Under the pieces are notes generated by a model. The model saw only the letters and a program-made list of their open reading frames with translations. It did no database searches and was not told where the DNA came from. 64,000 nt of DNA, taken from NCBI RefSeq assembly GCF_026283945.1, contig NZ_JAPDPC010000003.1, positions 186,001 to 250,000 on the forward strand, read 5' to 3'. This DNA comes from Dyella humicola (GTDB lineage Bacteria > Pseudomonadota > Gammaproteobacteria > Xanthomonadales > Rhodanobacteraceae). Positions 17,786-27,786 of this stretch are shown one piece after another (position 1 is the first letter of the stretch; the number at the start of each line of letters is the position of its first letter). The position numbers and the translations under genes are program-made.

Positions 17786-19498
17786 TCAGTGATAGCGATA
17801 AAGCCGGACCCGAAACACACCGAACTTCCCCGAGGGAAGGCGAAGCTCGCGTCCCTGGTTGCTGTCGTCGCCGTTAATCGTCCGACCCGCCTTCCAAACA
17901 CCGCCTTCGTATTGGCCTTCCTGGATGGATTCGATCCCGGCGATGGGGTTGGCCGGATCCTTCGACACAAACGTCAGGATCATGCCCGTGCCGGCCACGA
18001 TGAACTCGTCTGCACCCAGTCGCACGATCAGGCCGCCGTGGGCGCCAGGCAATTCGGCTTCTTCCTTGGCGCCAACCGAGATGCCGGGAAGCTGTTTGAA
18101 ATGGACGTCGAACCGGTAGGGGTCGAAAGCCACCTGCTGCGGAGAAAGATCGACGGTGCCGTCGAACGCGGTGGGTGTGCGAATGCCGACCAGCTTGCCG
18201 GTGCCCTGGTTGGCAAGCACCAGCGGGGACAGCTGTTCGATGACGCCATAGGCCTCGCCCAGCGTGGCGGTATCCTCGGCTGAAAGAAACTCAGGTGCGT
18301 AAGGCGAGAAGCCCATCGCCCGCAGGCTGCCGAACGCATAGAACGCATTCGCCGCGATGTCCGCCGCGCTGACCCGGCCGGTTTCGGGAATAAAGAATGC
18401 CTGCCCGGGCCGTGCGTATTTGTTCGCCCATTCGACAAAGTTCGGGAAGTAGAGATCGGGTGCGAGAAAATCGAGGGCGGGCGCGGCGGCCTTCCAGACG
18501 TCGAACACCTGCGGCAGGGGGCCGCCGCTCGGGTACTGGCCGGGCAGTCGGCCAGGTCGCATCAGAGCAGCATTGACGAACATCGGCAGCGCATACACCG
18601 CCTTGCCGCTCGCCGCGACCTTGCCGGTGTAGCTTGCCTCGGTCCACGCGTTGAACAGCTCGTCGGTCTGGGGGCTTTCGCCGAAGGTCGCGGCCCAGCT
18701 GGCCCCGGTCTTGTAGCCATGGGCTTGCCACGCCTGGCGCAGTGGCGGCGCCAGCGCGTCCTTGTGCGCGGCGAGATAGTCGGTCAACCGAGCCGGCACC
18801 GACGCGGCGAAAGCGGCATTCGCCGCCGCGCTGTGGTCGCGTGCCTCCGGCAGCATGCCGACTTCGTTTTCGACCTGCACCATCAGCACGGTGTGCTCGT
18901 GTGCATCGGTGTCTTTGAGGTGCTGCATCAGCGCAGTAAAAGCGCGGGTATCGGCGTCGAGATTGGCCTGGCTCAACGCCGAGAGTATTTCGAGGCCGCT
19001 GCCGTCCGTGCGCGCGGCGCGAGGAAAGCGTGCCTGGTCGCGCTTGACCCAGGCCGGCGCGTAACTGGACATGCTGTTCTTCCAGCTGCCGAACCAGAGC
19101 AGCGCGAGCTTCATCCGGTGCTGCCGAGCGGTTGCGACCAGGTGGTCGATGCTGGAGAAATCGAAGTGCCCCTCCTGTGGTTCGATCAGCTCCCAGTAGG
19201 CGGGAGCGAGCACCGTGTTGAGATGCATGGCCTGGAGCCTGGGCCACAGCTCTTGCAGGTAGTCCGGACTGGAAGCCGATGAATTTTCCAGCTCGCCACC
19301 GCGTAGCAGAAAAGGCGCGCCGTCGACGATCAGCTGGGTCGTACCATGCTCAAGGCTCAAGTGTGGCGTGGCCGCGGTGGCTGGCTTGTCCGCCGCAAAA
19401 ACGGCCGGGCCGGAGAGGCTCAGCGCACACAGCAGCAGTCCTGCTTGCTTGAACACCGGCTTGATCTTATTCAACACGGTATGTCTCCCCGCCGGCAT
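17786..19498 (-). CDS. GH35 family beta-galactosidase-like enzyme, secreted
   Basis: A 570-aa protein with a signal peptide (basic start, hydrophobic LLLCALSLSGPAVFA to about residue 36). The N-terminal TIM barrel of GH35 has the acid/base E212 in MVQVENEVG and the nucleophile E372 in FFIPETGR. A C-terminal beta domain of about 150 residues follows, as in the bacterial GH35 enzymes with a DUF5597-type module. It would remove terminal galactose from decorated oligosaccharides in the periplasm. It is the last gene of the alpha-glucuronidase operon, 11 nt after uxuB, with GAGG before the ATG. A galactosidase in a xylan operon suggests galactose-bearing side chains on the substrate; the exact bond is unknown. 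Confidence 0.88.
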   Translation of the reverse strand: MPAGRHTVLNKIKPVFKQAGLLLCALSLSGPAVFAADKPATAATPHLSLEHGTTQLIVDGAPFLLRGGELENSSASSPDYLQELWPRLQAMHLNTVLAPAYWELIEPQEGHFDFSSIDHLVATARQHRMKLALLWFGSWKNSMSSYAPAWVKRDQARFPRAARTDGSGLEILSALSQANLDADTRAFTALMQHLKDTDAHEHTVLMVQVENEVGMLPEARDHSAAANAAFAASVPARLTDYLAAHKDALAPPLRQAWQAHGYKTGASWAATFGESPQTDELFNAWTEASYTGKVAASGKAVYALPMFVNAALMRPGRLPGQYPSGGPLPQVFDVWKAAAPALDFLAPDLYFPNFVEWANKYARPGQAFFIPETGRVSAADIAANAFYAFGSLRAMGFSPYAPEFLSAEDTATLGEAYGVIEQLSPLVLANQGTGKLVGIRTPTAFDGTVDLSPQQVAFDPYRFDVHFKQLPGISVGAKEEAELPGAHGGLIVRLGADEFIVAGTGMILTFVSKDPANPIAGIESIQEGQYEGGVWKAGRTINGDDSNQGRELRLPSGKFGVFRVRLYRYH

Positions 19499-19509
19499 AG
19501 TGGCCTCAG

Positions 19510-21003
19510 TCAGTCGGCCCAGTGGACCGCTACCAGCGCGCTCGTCACGGCCGCTGGCGTGGCATTGCCGAGCACGGCGTAGGCATCACTCAGGGCCGTC
19601 ATAAAGCGCTTGTCGGCCGAGAGCGGGGCGAAGACCGTGTCGAGCTGGAGGAAGGCCGCGACGTCGCCGCCTGGATCGCCAGTGGTGGCAGCGGCAAGGC
19701 TGGAAAGCACATCGTTCAGCGGGTCGACCAGGGCCACGCCGTTGCGTGCCTGTCTGCGCACGAAATGCATCCACGCGGCGATGGGCAGGCATAGCGGCGC
19801 TATCGGTCGGCCCAGCGCGAGCGCATCGCCAATGGTGCTGAGCAAACGTACCGGCAACTTCTGCGAGCCGTCCCAGGCGATCTGCGAGAGGCGATGGCGG
19901 ATCGACGGATTGCGGAAGCGTTCGAGGATCGCATCGATATAGGCGCCGGCATCCATACCCTCGGGCAGGGCGATGGCCGGCGCGATGGAGTCGCGCATCA
20001 GTCGCGCCACGAAACCCGCGAGCCTTGGCTCGCTCATGGCATCGCCGACGGTCTCGAGGTCCATCAAGGAGCCCAGGTAGGCCAGCGACGAATGCGCGCC
20101 ATTGAGCAGGCGAAGCTTGGCGCGGTCATAACCGGCGATGTCATGGCTCATGGTGACGCCGACGCACTCGAACGGTGGGCGCTCGTTGCAGAAGCGGTCC
20201 TCGATCACCCACTGCGTATACGTCTCGCGCTGGATCGGCCAGGCGTCCACGCAGCCGAGCTCGCCCTGGACGCGCTCGCGCAGCGCATCGTCGGAAGCCG
20301 GCGTAATGCTGTCCACCATCGAGCAGGGAAAGGCCACCTCGGCCTCGATCCAGTCGGCCAGGTCGGCATCGATGCGCCGCGCATACTGCAGGACGGCGCG
20401 GCGCAGACGATGGCCGTTGTCGGCAAGATTGTCGCAACTGAGCACGGTGTACGGGGCCAGTCCAAGCTTCTGGCGCGCGCGCAGGCCGGCGACGAGATAG
20501 CCGATGGCGCTATGCGGCGATGCGGGCGAGGCGAGGTCATGCACGATGTCGGCATGGCTCACGTCGAGGTCCTGGCCAGCTAGGCAATAACCCTTTTCGG
20601 TAATCGTCAGCGTCACCAGTCGAACCGCGGGATCGGCGAGTCGGGCCAGTACGGCGGCTGGTTCCTCGCGCGCGCACAGCAACTCTCGGATCGAGCCGAT
20701 CACGCGCAGCTGGCTTTGTTCGCCCAGCAGGGCGAGCGTGTACAGGCCGTCTTGCGGTTGCAGCGCGTTGCGTACGTCGGCGCTGTGCAGGGACACGCCG
20801 CAGATCGCCCAGTCCGGATGATCGGTCAGCAGGTCGTCGAGATATACCGCCTGGTGCGCGCGGTGGAACGCGCCGGGGCCGATATGGACGATGCCGATGC
20901 GGGTATCGCCTGGCCTATAGGCCGGTTTGAGTACCGATGACGGCAAGCCGGCCAGCGTTTTCAAGGACAGTCGCGTGGCCTGCTGCGATGGGATCTCGGC
21001 CAT
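19510..21003 (-). CDS. uxuB: D-fructuronate reductase (D-mannonate oxidoreductase), UxuB
   Basis: A 497-aa member of the long-chain mannitol dehydrogenase family. The N-terminal NAD-binding region GIVHIGPGAFHRAHQA (37-52), SCDNLADNG (189-197) and the catalytic block AKLRLLNGAHSSLAYLG with K296 and H304 are clear. In this context it should reduce D-fructuronate, made by UxaC, to D-mannonate with NADH in the cytoplasm. Mannitol dehydrogenase or tagaturonate-like activity is possible in the family, but the surrounding manD, kdgK and uxaC genes support UxuB. It overlaps kdgK by one base (TGATG). Confidence 0.92.
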   Translation of the reverse strand: MAEIPSQQATRLSLKTLAGLPSSVLKPAYRPGDTRIGIVHIGPGAFHRAHQAVYLDDLLTDHPDWAICGVSLHSADVRNALQPQDGLYTLALLGEQSQLRVIGSIRELLCAREEPAAVLARLADPAVRLVTLTITEKGYCLAGQDLDVSHADIVHDLASPASPHSAIGYLVAGLRARQKLGLAPYTVLSCDNLADNGHRLRRAVLQYARRIDADLADWIEAEVAFPCSMVDSITPASDDALRERVQGELGCVDAWPIQRETYTQWVIEDRFCNERPPFECVGVTMSHDIAGYDRAKLRLLNGAHSSLAYLGSLMDLETVGDAMSEPRLAGFVARLMRDSIAPAIALPEGMDAGAYIDAILERFRNPSIRHRLSQIAWDGSQKLPVRLLSTIGDALALGRPIAPLCLPIAAWMHFVRRQARNGVALVDPLNDVLSSLAAATTGDPGGDVAAFLQLDTVFAPLSADKRFMTALSDAYAVLGNATPAAVTSALVAVHWAD

Positions 21004-22058
21004 CAGCGCTTCACCTCGAAACCGCCCTGGGCGAGGAAAGCGCGCATATCGGCCTCACGCAACAAGTTGACGTCGCCGGGTACGGAATGTTTGAGGCAGG
21101 CGGCTGCGATGGCGAAGTCGAGCGCGTCCTTGTCACTCATATGGCGCAGCAAGCCATGCAGAAGGCCGGCCGCAAACGCATCGCCGCCGCCAATGCGGTC
21201 AACGATGCCGCTCAGCGCATACGCCTTCGTGCTCAGCACGCGTTCGCGCACGGCCAGCATGCCTGCCAGTTCCTGGTGGTCGACACTGCGGTGCTTGCGT
21301 TCGGTCGCCGCCATATGGCGCAGGCGCGGCCACGCGGCGAACGCGGCGGCTGCCGCCGCTGCAAAGCGCTCCGCCGCGGTCTTGTGTGGAAAGTCTGTGC
21401 CGAGGATCAGGGCCACGTCGCGGTCGTTGCCAAAGATCAGGTCGGCCTCGGCCACGATCTCGCGCAGCAGGGCCGGTGCTTCCATCACCCGCGCACCCCA
21501 CAGCTTGCTGCGGAAATTGCAGTCGAACGAAATTGCCACGCCGGCCTCGCGCGCCGCCCGCGCCGCGGCCAGGGCTGCTTGCGCGGTGGGTTTGCCCAGG
21601 GCCAGGTTGATCCCCGACAGGTGCAGCCACTGTGCGCCGGCAAGCAGGCGTGGCCAGTCGTAAGCCTTGGCCGGGGTACGCGCGAATACCGAATCCGCGC
21701 GATCGTAAAGCACCTCGGAAGGACGCTGCATCGCACCCGGCGAAAGGAAATACAGCCCCATGCGACCGTCGGCATAACGCAGGCCGGCGGTATCCACGCC
21801 ATGGCGCCGCAACTCGCCGGCGCAGGCATGACCGAGCGTGTTGTCCGGCAGCGCGCTGACCATCGCACTGTCATGGCCAAGAATGGCCAGCGACGCCGCT
21901 ACATTCGCTTCGGCGCCACCGAAGTGTGCATCGAAGCGCGGTGACTGCAGCGGCAATTCATGCCCCGGTGGCGACAGCCGCATCATCAGTTCGCCGAAGA
22001 AGATGATCCGGTTTTTGCCGTTGTTGTTCTTGGTTTCGTTACGCATTGCGTTTTCCAT
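21003..22058 (-). CDS. kdgK: 2-dehydro-3-deoxygluconokinase KdgK (PfkB family)
   Basis: A 351-aa ribokinase-family sugar kinase that phosphorylates KDG to KDPG with ATP. The start IIFFGELMMRLSPPG and substrate motif DAHFGGAEANVAASLAILG are typical of KdgK, and the C-terminal PfkB signature is RIGGGDAFAAGLLHG with the catalytic Asp. The usual GAGD is GGGD here, which keeps the base and anion hole. The start overlaps the GH3 stop as TAATG, and uxuB follows with TGATG. KDPG aldolase (eda), which would finish the pathway, is not in the window. Confidence 0.94.
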   Translation of the reverse strand: MENAMRNETKNNNGKNRIIFFGELMMRLSPPGHELPLQSPRFDAHFGGAEANVAASLAILGHDSAMVSALPDNTLGHACAGELRRHGVDTAGLRYADGRMGLYFLSPGAMQRPSEVLYDRADSVFARTPAKAYDWPRLLAGAQWLHLSGINLALGKPTAQAALAAARAAREAGVAISFDCNFRSKLWGARVMEAPALLREIVAEADLIFGNDRDVALILGTDFPHKTAAERFAAAAAAAFAAWPRLRHMAATERKHRSVDHQELAGMLAVRERVLSTKAYALSGIVDRIGGGDAFAAGLLHGLLRHMSDKDALDFAIAAACLKHSVPGDVNLLREADMRAFLAQGGFEVKR

Positions 22059-24787
22059 TAGTGCTGGACGACGACGTCCTTGACCAGGCGGATATCGGCG
22101 CTGGATGCGCCGATCTGCACCTGGTAGTTGCCCGGATCGACGGCATACGCATGCCGCACGTCGTCGTAATACTTGAGATCGTTGGCGGGCGAGATATCGA
22201 AGCTGACGCTACGCTCCTCGCCCGGTTGCAGGTTGATGCGCTGGAAGCTGCGAAGTTCCTTGGTCGCCCGCACATGTGGCGTATTCAGCGGGCGCAGGTA
22301 TAGCTGGACGACTTCGTCTCCGGCGCGCTGGCCCGAGTTCTTCACTTTCAGCGTGACCTTGAGGTGATCCTTCGCCGCGACTTGGTTGCGATCGAGCTGC
22401 AGGTCCGAGTAAGTGAAGTGCGTATACGACAGACCATGGCCGAACGCATACAGCGGCTCGCCCTTGAAGTAGCGATAGGTGCGTCCGTTCATGCTGTAGT
22501 CATCGAAGGCCGGCAGCTTTTCGTCGCCCTTGTAGAAGGTCACCGGCAAACGCCCGGCGGGATTGACGTCGCCGAACAACACATCGGCGACGGCATTGCC
22601 GCCGCGCTGACCCGGATACCAGGCGAACAGGATTGCCGGCACATGCTGCTTGGCCCAGTCGACGGCCAACGCTGAGCCCGCGGTCAACACCAGCACCACG
22701 GGCTTGCCTGTCGCCTGCAAGGCTTCGAGCAACTTTTCCTGCGTCTGCGGCAGGCGCAGATCGGTGCGATCGCCGCCCGCAAAGCCAGGATAATTGACCT
22801 TCATCTCCTCGCCCTCGACGTCGCCGGTCAGGCCGCCCACGAAGACGACCACGTCGGCATGGCGCGCCGCCTCGAGCGCTTCCTCGAACGGCGGCTTGGC
22901 ACCCGGCAGGCGCCAGGCCAGCTGCACGTCGGCATTCTTGGCACCCTTCGCGTATTCCAGGCGCAGATCGTAGGTCTTGCCTGCGACCAGATCGACGAAG
23001 GCACTTTGCCTGGGCGGATGAACGCCGGTGTCCCAGGCGTCAATCAGCGGATGGCCGTCGAGGACCAGGCGGAAACCGTCGCTGGCAGCGGCGCTCAATT
23101 CGTAGCGGCCCGATACCGGCGGCAGCAGCTGACCGCTCCAGCGCACGCTGAAGTGATTGCTTTCCAGAGCCTGCGAGGCGGGCAATTCGCCACGGCTGAT
23201 CAGGTCGTCCACCGGGGTGCTGTGATCCCAGCGAAAACTGACCTTGGCATCGGTGCGCGTCAGTACCGGCGAAGACACAAAGTCGTTGCCGCGGAAATAC
23301 TCACCCTTGAGGCCGTGCTCGGTGGCGTTGGCCGAGGGGCGCAAATAGACGGGCTCGATCAAGGTCGCCGCGCCCGGCCCGTTGAGGCCTTCGACCAGGG
23401 CGGCGCCGTGGGCATAGGTCACTTGCGCGTTCGGCACGGCCTGGCGGATACCTTGCAGGATCGTCACCGGCGCAGCCGGCGTGCCGTAGTAATTGCCCAG
23501 CAGTGGCGCGACCTCGTCTGCGTTCGGGCCGATTACCGCGATGTGGCGTAGGTCGTGCGAAAGCGGCAACACGCCATCGTTCTTCAGCAGCACGATCGAT
23601 TCTTGCGCGGCGCGTCGCGCCAGCTGGTCATGCGCCGGCGACTGATTGACGGAGTAGGGAATCTGCGCATAGCGCACCCGTTCAGGTGGGTCGAACATGC
23701 CAAGACGGAAGCGCGTCAGCATCAGTCGCTTGAGCGCGGCGTCAATCTCGCCCTCGCTGATCAAGCCCTGTTGCACGGCCTGGGTCAGCGCCGCATAGGT
23801 TTTGCCGCAGTTGAGATCGTCGCCGTTCTTCACCGCCAGCGCCGCCGCCTGTTCGGCGGTAGGCACGATCTTGTGCTGGAGATAGATATCCTCGACCGAG
23901 TCGCAGTCGGAGACGACGTAGCCGTTGAAGCCCCAGCGCTTGCGCAGGATGTCCTGCAGCAAGCGGGGACTGGCCGAGGCCGATTCGCCGTTGACGCGGT
24001 TGTACGCGCCCATCACCGCATCGACCTTGGCCTCCTGTACCAGGGCCTGGAAAGCCGGCAGGTAGGTTTCGAACAAATCGCGTTCGCTGGGATGCACATC
24101 GAAATGATGGCGGTCCGCTTCGGGGCCGCTATGCACGGCGAAGTGCTTGGCGGTCGCGTCGAGTTTCCGATAGGTCGGATCGTCGCCTTGCAGGCCACGC
24201 ACGAAGTTCACGCCCATGCGCGAGGTAAGGAACGGGTCTTCGCCGTAGGTTTCCTGTCCCCGACCCCAGCGCGGGTCGCGGAAGATATTGATGTTCGGCG
24301 ACCAGAAGGTCAGGCCCTCATAGCGGGCGTGCATGTCGTGCCGTTCGAACTCGTTGTACTTGGCGCGCGCTTCGTCGCTGATCGTGGTGGCCACCTGGCC
24401 CATCAACGCCGTATCGAACGTCGCCGAAAGTCCAATCGCCTGGGGGAAGACCGTGGCCTGGCCGGCACGAGCAACGCCGTGCAAACCCTCATTCCACCAG
24501 TCATAGGCGGGTACGCCCAGACGCGGAATCGCAGGGGCACTGTTCTGCATCTGCGCCACCTTTTCCTCCAGCGTCATACGCGCGACGAGATCGGCGGCGC
24601 GCTCCGCGAAGCTGCGGTTGAGGTCGAGGTAGGTGGGTGTCGGTGCAGGCGCGGCCGTAGCGGGCACGCAGAAGGCCTGTGCGCTTACCGTGAGCAAGGC
24701 GGCGGCCATAATCGCGCGCCAGGTCGGCAACGACGAACCGGGGAGCCGAGCCATCGACACATTCTTCAAGCTGTTGTGCATGTTCAT
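22058..24787 (-). CDS. GH3 beta-xylosidase/beta-glucosidase with PA14-type insert, secreted
   Basis: A 909-aa enzyme with an N-terminal signal region (hydrophobic IMAAALLTVSAQAFC to about residue 46). The (alpha/beta) barrel domain has RDPRWGRGQETYGEDP, KHFAVHSGPE and the nucleophile D294 in GYVVSDCDS. The second domain starts at about residue 400 (ESIVLLKNDGVLPL), is interrupted by a PA14-like beta insert (about 500-640) and continues to a C-terminal fibronectin III-like domain. This layout is common in bacterial GH3 xylosidases. It would cleave xylose or glucose from oligosaccharides in the periplasm. It follows the GH43 gene by 6 nt and overlaps kdgK. Xylosidase rather than glucosidase is inferred from context. 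Confidence 0.93.
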   Translation of the reverse strand: MNMHNSLKNVSMARLPGSSLPTWRAIMAAALLTVSAQAFCVPATAAPAPTPTYLDLNRSFAERAADLVARMTLEEKVAQMQNSAPAIPRLGVPAYDWWNEGLHGVARAGQATVFPQAIGLSATFDTALMGQVATTISDEARAKYNEFERHDMHARYEGLTFWSPNINIFRDPRWGRGQETYGEDPFLTSRMGVNFVRGLQGDDPTYRKLDATAKHFAVHSGPEADRHHFDVHPSERDLFETYLPAFQALVQEAKVDAVMGAYNRVNGESASASPRLLQDILRKRWGFNGYVVSDCDSVEDIYLQHKIVPTAEQAAALAVKNGDDLNCGKTYAALTQAVQQGLISEGEIDAALKRLMLTRFRLGMFDPPERVRYAQIPYSVNQSPAHDQLARRAAQESIVLLKNDGVLPLSHDLRHIAVIGPNADEVAPLLGNYYGTPAAPVTILQGIRQAVPNAQVTYAHGAALVEGLNGPGAATLIEPVYLRPSANATEHGLKGEYFRGNDFVSSPVLTRTDAKVSFRWDHSTPVDDLISRGELPASQALESNHFSVRWSGQLLPPVSGRYELSAAASDGFRLVLDGHPLIDAWDTGVHPPRQSAFVDLVAGKTYDLRLEYAKGAKNADVQLAWRLPGAKPPFEEALEAARHADVVVFVGGLTGDVEGEEMKVNYPGFAGGDRTDLRLPQTQEKLLEALQATGKPVVLVLTAGSALAVDWAKQHVPAILFAWYPGQRGGNAVADVLFGDVNPAGRLPVTFYKGDEKLPAFDDYSMNGRTYRYFKGEPLYAFGHGLSYTHFTYSDLQLDRNQVAAKDHLKVTLKVKNSGQRAGDEVVQLYLRPLNTPHVRATKELRSFQRINLQPGEERSVSFDISPANDLKYYDDVRHAYAVDPGNYQVQIGASSADIRLVKDVVVQH

Positions 24788-24793
24788 TGCTTC

Positions 24794-26527
24794 TTATTCG
24801 TTCCCAAGCTGGCGCGCATAAGGCCCCACGACGGCGCCGACGAAACCGCCGGCGACGTCGGTGCTGAGCAGGGTTCCGTCTTCGTCGCGACGTAGCCACT
24901 TCCAACCGGAGCCGTCGTCATACGCGAATGAATAGGCGCCGCCGTCCGCAGCGATCTTCAGTTTCAGTTGCTTGGTTTCCTTCGGCAGTACCGTCGTAGC
25001 GACGAGTGCCTGGTCGTCACCACGGTGACGAAGAAGCGACACCACCACCTGGTCGCCGACGCGCTTCGCACCAAAGGCGTACCAGTAATGCTCGTTCTGG
25101 AAGCTCGCGATGCCCGCCTCGGTTCCCGCCTGCGCCGGCAGAGTCAGCGAGGTACTGGCCTCAAACACCAGATGCTGCTGTCGCCGCGCGAGGAAGGACG
25201 GATTGCGCAGCGTGTCCAGGCCTTCCGGCAGCGGATGGATCGCCAGTTTGCCGGGATGGCTGTGCAGGTCGGCCCATTCCTGTTTCGGCACGCGCACGTA
25301 CATCCAGACCGGATCGAGCGTGGTGCTGGCAAACCCATCGCGCCAGCTGAAGTTGCCGCTCAATGACGTCTGAGTTGCATCGCGCTGCATGGACGTCGGG
25401 CCCGCTACGATCTGCGGAATCGCGCGGCCATGCGGCAGGATGATGGGCCAGCCGTCCTTCCAGGTCACCGGCAGCAGGAAGGTCTCGCGCCCGGTGTTGT
25501 AGTGCACGCGATCGTATGCGCGGCTGGCCAGGAATACGGCCCACCAGCTGCCATCGGGTGTTTCGACCAGGTTGGCGTGGCCGGCATTGGTGATTGCGTC
25601 GGCACGATCCTCTGGAAGATCGCGCTGGGTCAGGATCGGATTGTCCGCATAAGGAACGTACGGTCCCCATACGGAGCGGCTGCGCAGCACCACCTGCGAG
25701 TGCTGAGGTCCGGTGCCGCCTTCGGCGCAGACGAGGTAGTACCAGCCCTCGCGCTTGTACACGCGCGGTCCCTCGATCCAGATCGGCTTCTTCGACAGGT
25801 CGACGCCGCCGTTGATCACCACTCGACGCGGACCGACTGGCTTGTAATGGGCCAGATCGAGTTCCTGCATCCAGATCGCGCGATGCCCCTCGTACAGCGG
25901 CTTCCCTTCGGGCGCGTCGTTGTTGAGCAGGTAGACCTTGCCATCGTCGTCGAAGAACAGCGACGGATCGATGCCACCGATGCTTGGCAACCAGATCGGG
26001 TCGGACCACGGGCCGGCTGGATTCTTGGCGGTGGCGATGAAGTTGCCGCCGCTGTCGACGGCGGTATTGGCCACGTAGAACGTGCCGTCGTGGTAGGCGA
26101 TGTTCGGCGCGAACACGCCCCGCGACAGGCTCAAGCCGTCGAAATTCAGCTGGGACGGACGATCGATGACGTGGCCGATCGGCGTCCAATGCACCAGATC
26201 GCGGCTCTCGTACACCGGAATGCCGGGAAAGTAGCCGAAGCTTGAGGTGACCAGGTAGTAGCGGTCGCCGACCCGGACCACGCTGGGGTCCGGATTGAAG
26301 CCGGCGAGTATGGGATTGCGATACTGGTCCGGCGATACCGGCTGCTCGAATGCCGTGTCGTGGCCGCGATACTCGAACCAGTCAAACAGCACCGGTTCCT
26401 GCGCGCGCGCAGACATGCCGGCCATGCCGATGAGCAGCATGAGGCCGGCGCGAAGGGAAGCACGCTTGCTTCCCCTTGGCGAAAATACTTTGCGTTCGGC
26501 GAGGCCGAGTAGCCGGGACAGTGCCAT
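24794..26527 (-). CDS. GH43 beta-xylosidase/arabinofuranosidase with C-terminal beta-sandwich domain, secreted
   Basis: A 577-aa protein starting at the ATG at 26525-26527 that overlaps the manD stop (TGATG); a much longer frame to 26776 lies inside manD and is an artefact. The signal peptide ends near MSARAQ (residue 43). The N-terminal five-bladed propeller has the base D80 in NPILAGFNPDPSVVRVG, GGIDPSLFFDDDG and the acid Glu in PIWIEGPRVYK. The C-terminal 190 residues (from about NFSWRDGF) form the beta-sandwich that completes the active site of large GH43 xylosidases. It should release xylose or arabinose from xylan oligosaccharides in the periplasm and sits in the 8-gene alpha-glucuronidase operon. 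Confidence 0.93.
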   Translation of the reverse strand: MALSRLLGLAERKVFSPRGSKRASLRAGLMLLIGMAGMSARAQEPVLFDWFEYRGHDTAFEQPVSPDQYRNPILAGFNPDPSVVRVGDRYYLVTSSFGYFPGIPVYESRDLVHWTPIGHVIDRPSQLNFDGLSLSRGVFAPNIAYHDGTFYVANTAVDSGGNFIATAKNPAGPWSDPIWLPSIGGIDPSLFFDDDGKVYLLNNDAPEGKPLYEGHRAIWMQELDLAHYKPVGPRRVVINGGVDLSKKPIWIEGPRVYKREGWYYLVCAEGGTGPQHSQVVLRSRSVWGPYVPYADNPILTQRDLPEDRADAITNAGHANLVETPDGSWWAVFLASRAYDRVHYNTGRETFLLPVTWKDGWPIILPHGRAIPQIVAGPTSMQRDATQTSLSGNFSWRDGFASTTLDPVWMYVRVPKQEWADLHSHPGKLAIHPLPEGLDTLRNPSFLARRQQHLVFEASTSLTLPAQAGTEAGIASFQNEHYWYAFGAKRVGDQVVVSLLRHRGDDQALVATTVLPKETKQLKLKIAADGGAYSFAYDDGSGWKWLRRDEDGTLLSTDVAGGFVGAVVGPYARQLGNE

Positions 26528-27786
26528 CACCAGTCCCACATCGAGCCGTCTTCCAGGCGCGCGATCGGCAGCTGCTTCGGCGCGTAGGGATAACGCGCCG
26601 CCAGCTTCTCGTCGATGGTGACGCCGTGTCCCGCCGATTCGCCGCAATGCAGCCGGCCTTCGCGGAAGAAGTAGTTGTGTGGGAATACTTCGTTCGTTTC
26701 GTCCGAATGGAACATGTATTCCTGGATGCCGAAGTTCGGCACCCAGGTATCGAAGTGCAGCGCGGCGCCCATGCATACCGGCGACAGGTCGGTGGCGCCA
26801 TGGAAGCCGGTGCGCACCTGATGCAGCGCGGCGAAATCGGCCAGACGGCGCAGATGGGTGATGCCACCGCCGTGCACGATGGTGGTGCGAATATAGTCGA
26901 TCAGCTGGTTCTCGATCAGGTGCTTGCAGTCCCAGATCGAGTTGAACACTTCGCCTACTGCCAATGGCGTGACCGAATGCTGGCGGATGATTTCGAAGGA
27001 CTTCTGGTTCTCCGCCGGGGTGGCGTCTTCCAGCCAGAACATCCGATACGGTTCCAGGCTGCGCGCAAGCCGTGCCGCTTCGATGGGCGTCAGGCGATGG
27101 TGCGCGTCGTGCAGCAGCTCAACACCGGTGCCGTGATCGGCGCGTAGGCGTTCGAACAGCTGCGGCACGATCTCCAGGTATTTCGGCGTCGACCACACCG
27201 TTTCGGCTGGCAATTCGCTTTCGGCAGGCTCGTAGGGCTTGCCGCCGCTGGAAATGCCATAGGCCTTCTTCACGCCCGGCACGCCGCATTGCGCGCGCAC
27301 CGCGAGGAAGCCCTGCTCGATATAGCTGGCGACCTGTTCGCTGGTTTCGCTGATGTCCCGGCCATTGGCGTGGCAGTACACCAGCGCGCCTTCGCGCGAA
27401 CGCCCGCCGAGCAGCTGGTACACCGGCATGCCAGCCAGCTTGCCCAGGATGTCCCACAGCGCCATATCGACCGCGGCAATCGCCGTCATGGTCACCGGAC
27501 CGCGCCGCCAATAGGCACCGCGATAAAGGAACTGCCAGATGTCTTCGATGCGGCCCGCATCGCGCCCGATCAGGTTCGGTACGACGTGTTCCTGCAGGTA
27601 GGCGGCCACGGCCAATTCGCGGCCATTGAGGGTGGCATCGCCGATGCCGCTGATGCCCGAGCGGGTTTCGATCTTCAGCGTGACGAAGTTGCGCCCCGGG
27701 CAGGTCACGATGACGCGCGCGGCGATGATTTCGCGGTCGCGCACCGAACCGTTGGCGGTGACTTCAGGGGAGGGGGTGGTGCTCAT
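26527..27786 (-). CDS. manD: D-mannonate dehydratase ManD (enolase superfamily, RspA-like)
   Basis: A 419-aa enolase-superfamily dehydratase. D-mannonate loses water to give 2-keto-3-deoxy-gluconate (KDG). The characteristic ManD residues are D227 and H229 in [10 protein letters not shown]253 in WLEDATP and E279 in AVGEVFNS, each offset by the same 17 positions from the Novosphingobium enzyme numbering as I remember it. The family C-terminus [22 protein letters not shown] is intact. Some ManD/RspA homologues have low or no mannonate activity. Here the neighbours uxuB and kdgK, and the absence of a classical uxuA, argue for a real role. ATGA overlap with the upstream esterase. Confidence 0.93.
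   Translation of the reverse strand: MSTTPSPEVTANGSVRDREIIAARVIVTCPGRNFVTLKIETRSGISGIGDATLNGRELAVAAYLQEHVVPNLIGRDAGRIEDIWQFLYRGAYWRRGPVTMTAIAAVDMALWDILGKLAGMPVYQLLGGRSREGALVYCHANGRDISETSEQVASYIEQGFLAVRAQCGVPGVKKAYGISSGGKPYEPAESELPAETVWSTPKYLEIVPQLFERLRADHGTGVELLHDAHHRLTPIEAARLARSLEPYRMFWLEDATPAENQKSFEIIRQHSVTPLAVGEVFNSIWDCKHLIENQLIDYIRTTIVHGGGITHLRRLADFAALHQVRTGFHGATDLSPVCMGAALHFDTWVPNFGIQEYMFHSDETNEVFPHNYFFREGRLHCGESAGHGVTIDEKLAARYPYAPKQLPIARLEDGSMWDW

Noticed and set aside
22859-24895. Long open frames antisense to the GH3 gene (and similar long antisense frames at 359-2101, 29819-31675, 46171-48069, 34747-36435, 49633-50811)
   Set aside because: They lie opposite genes with clear family motifs, lack ribosome sites and have low-complexity composition. 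In GC-rich DNA the third-position bias opens antisense frames.
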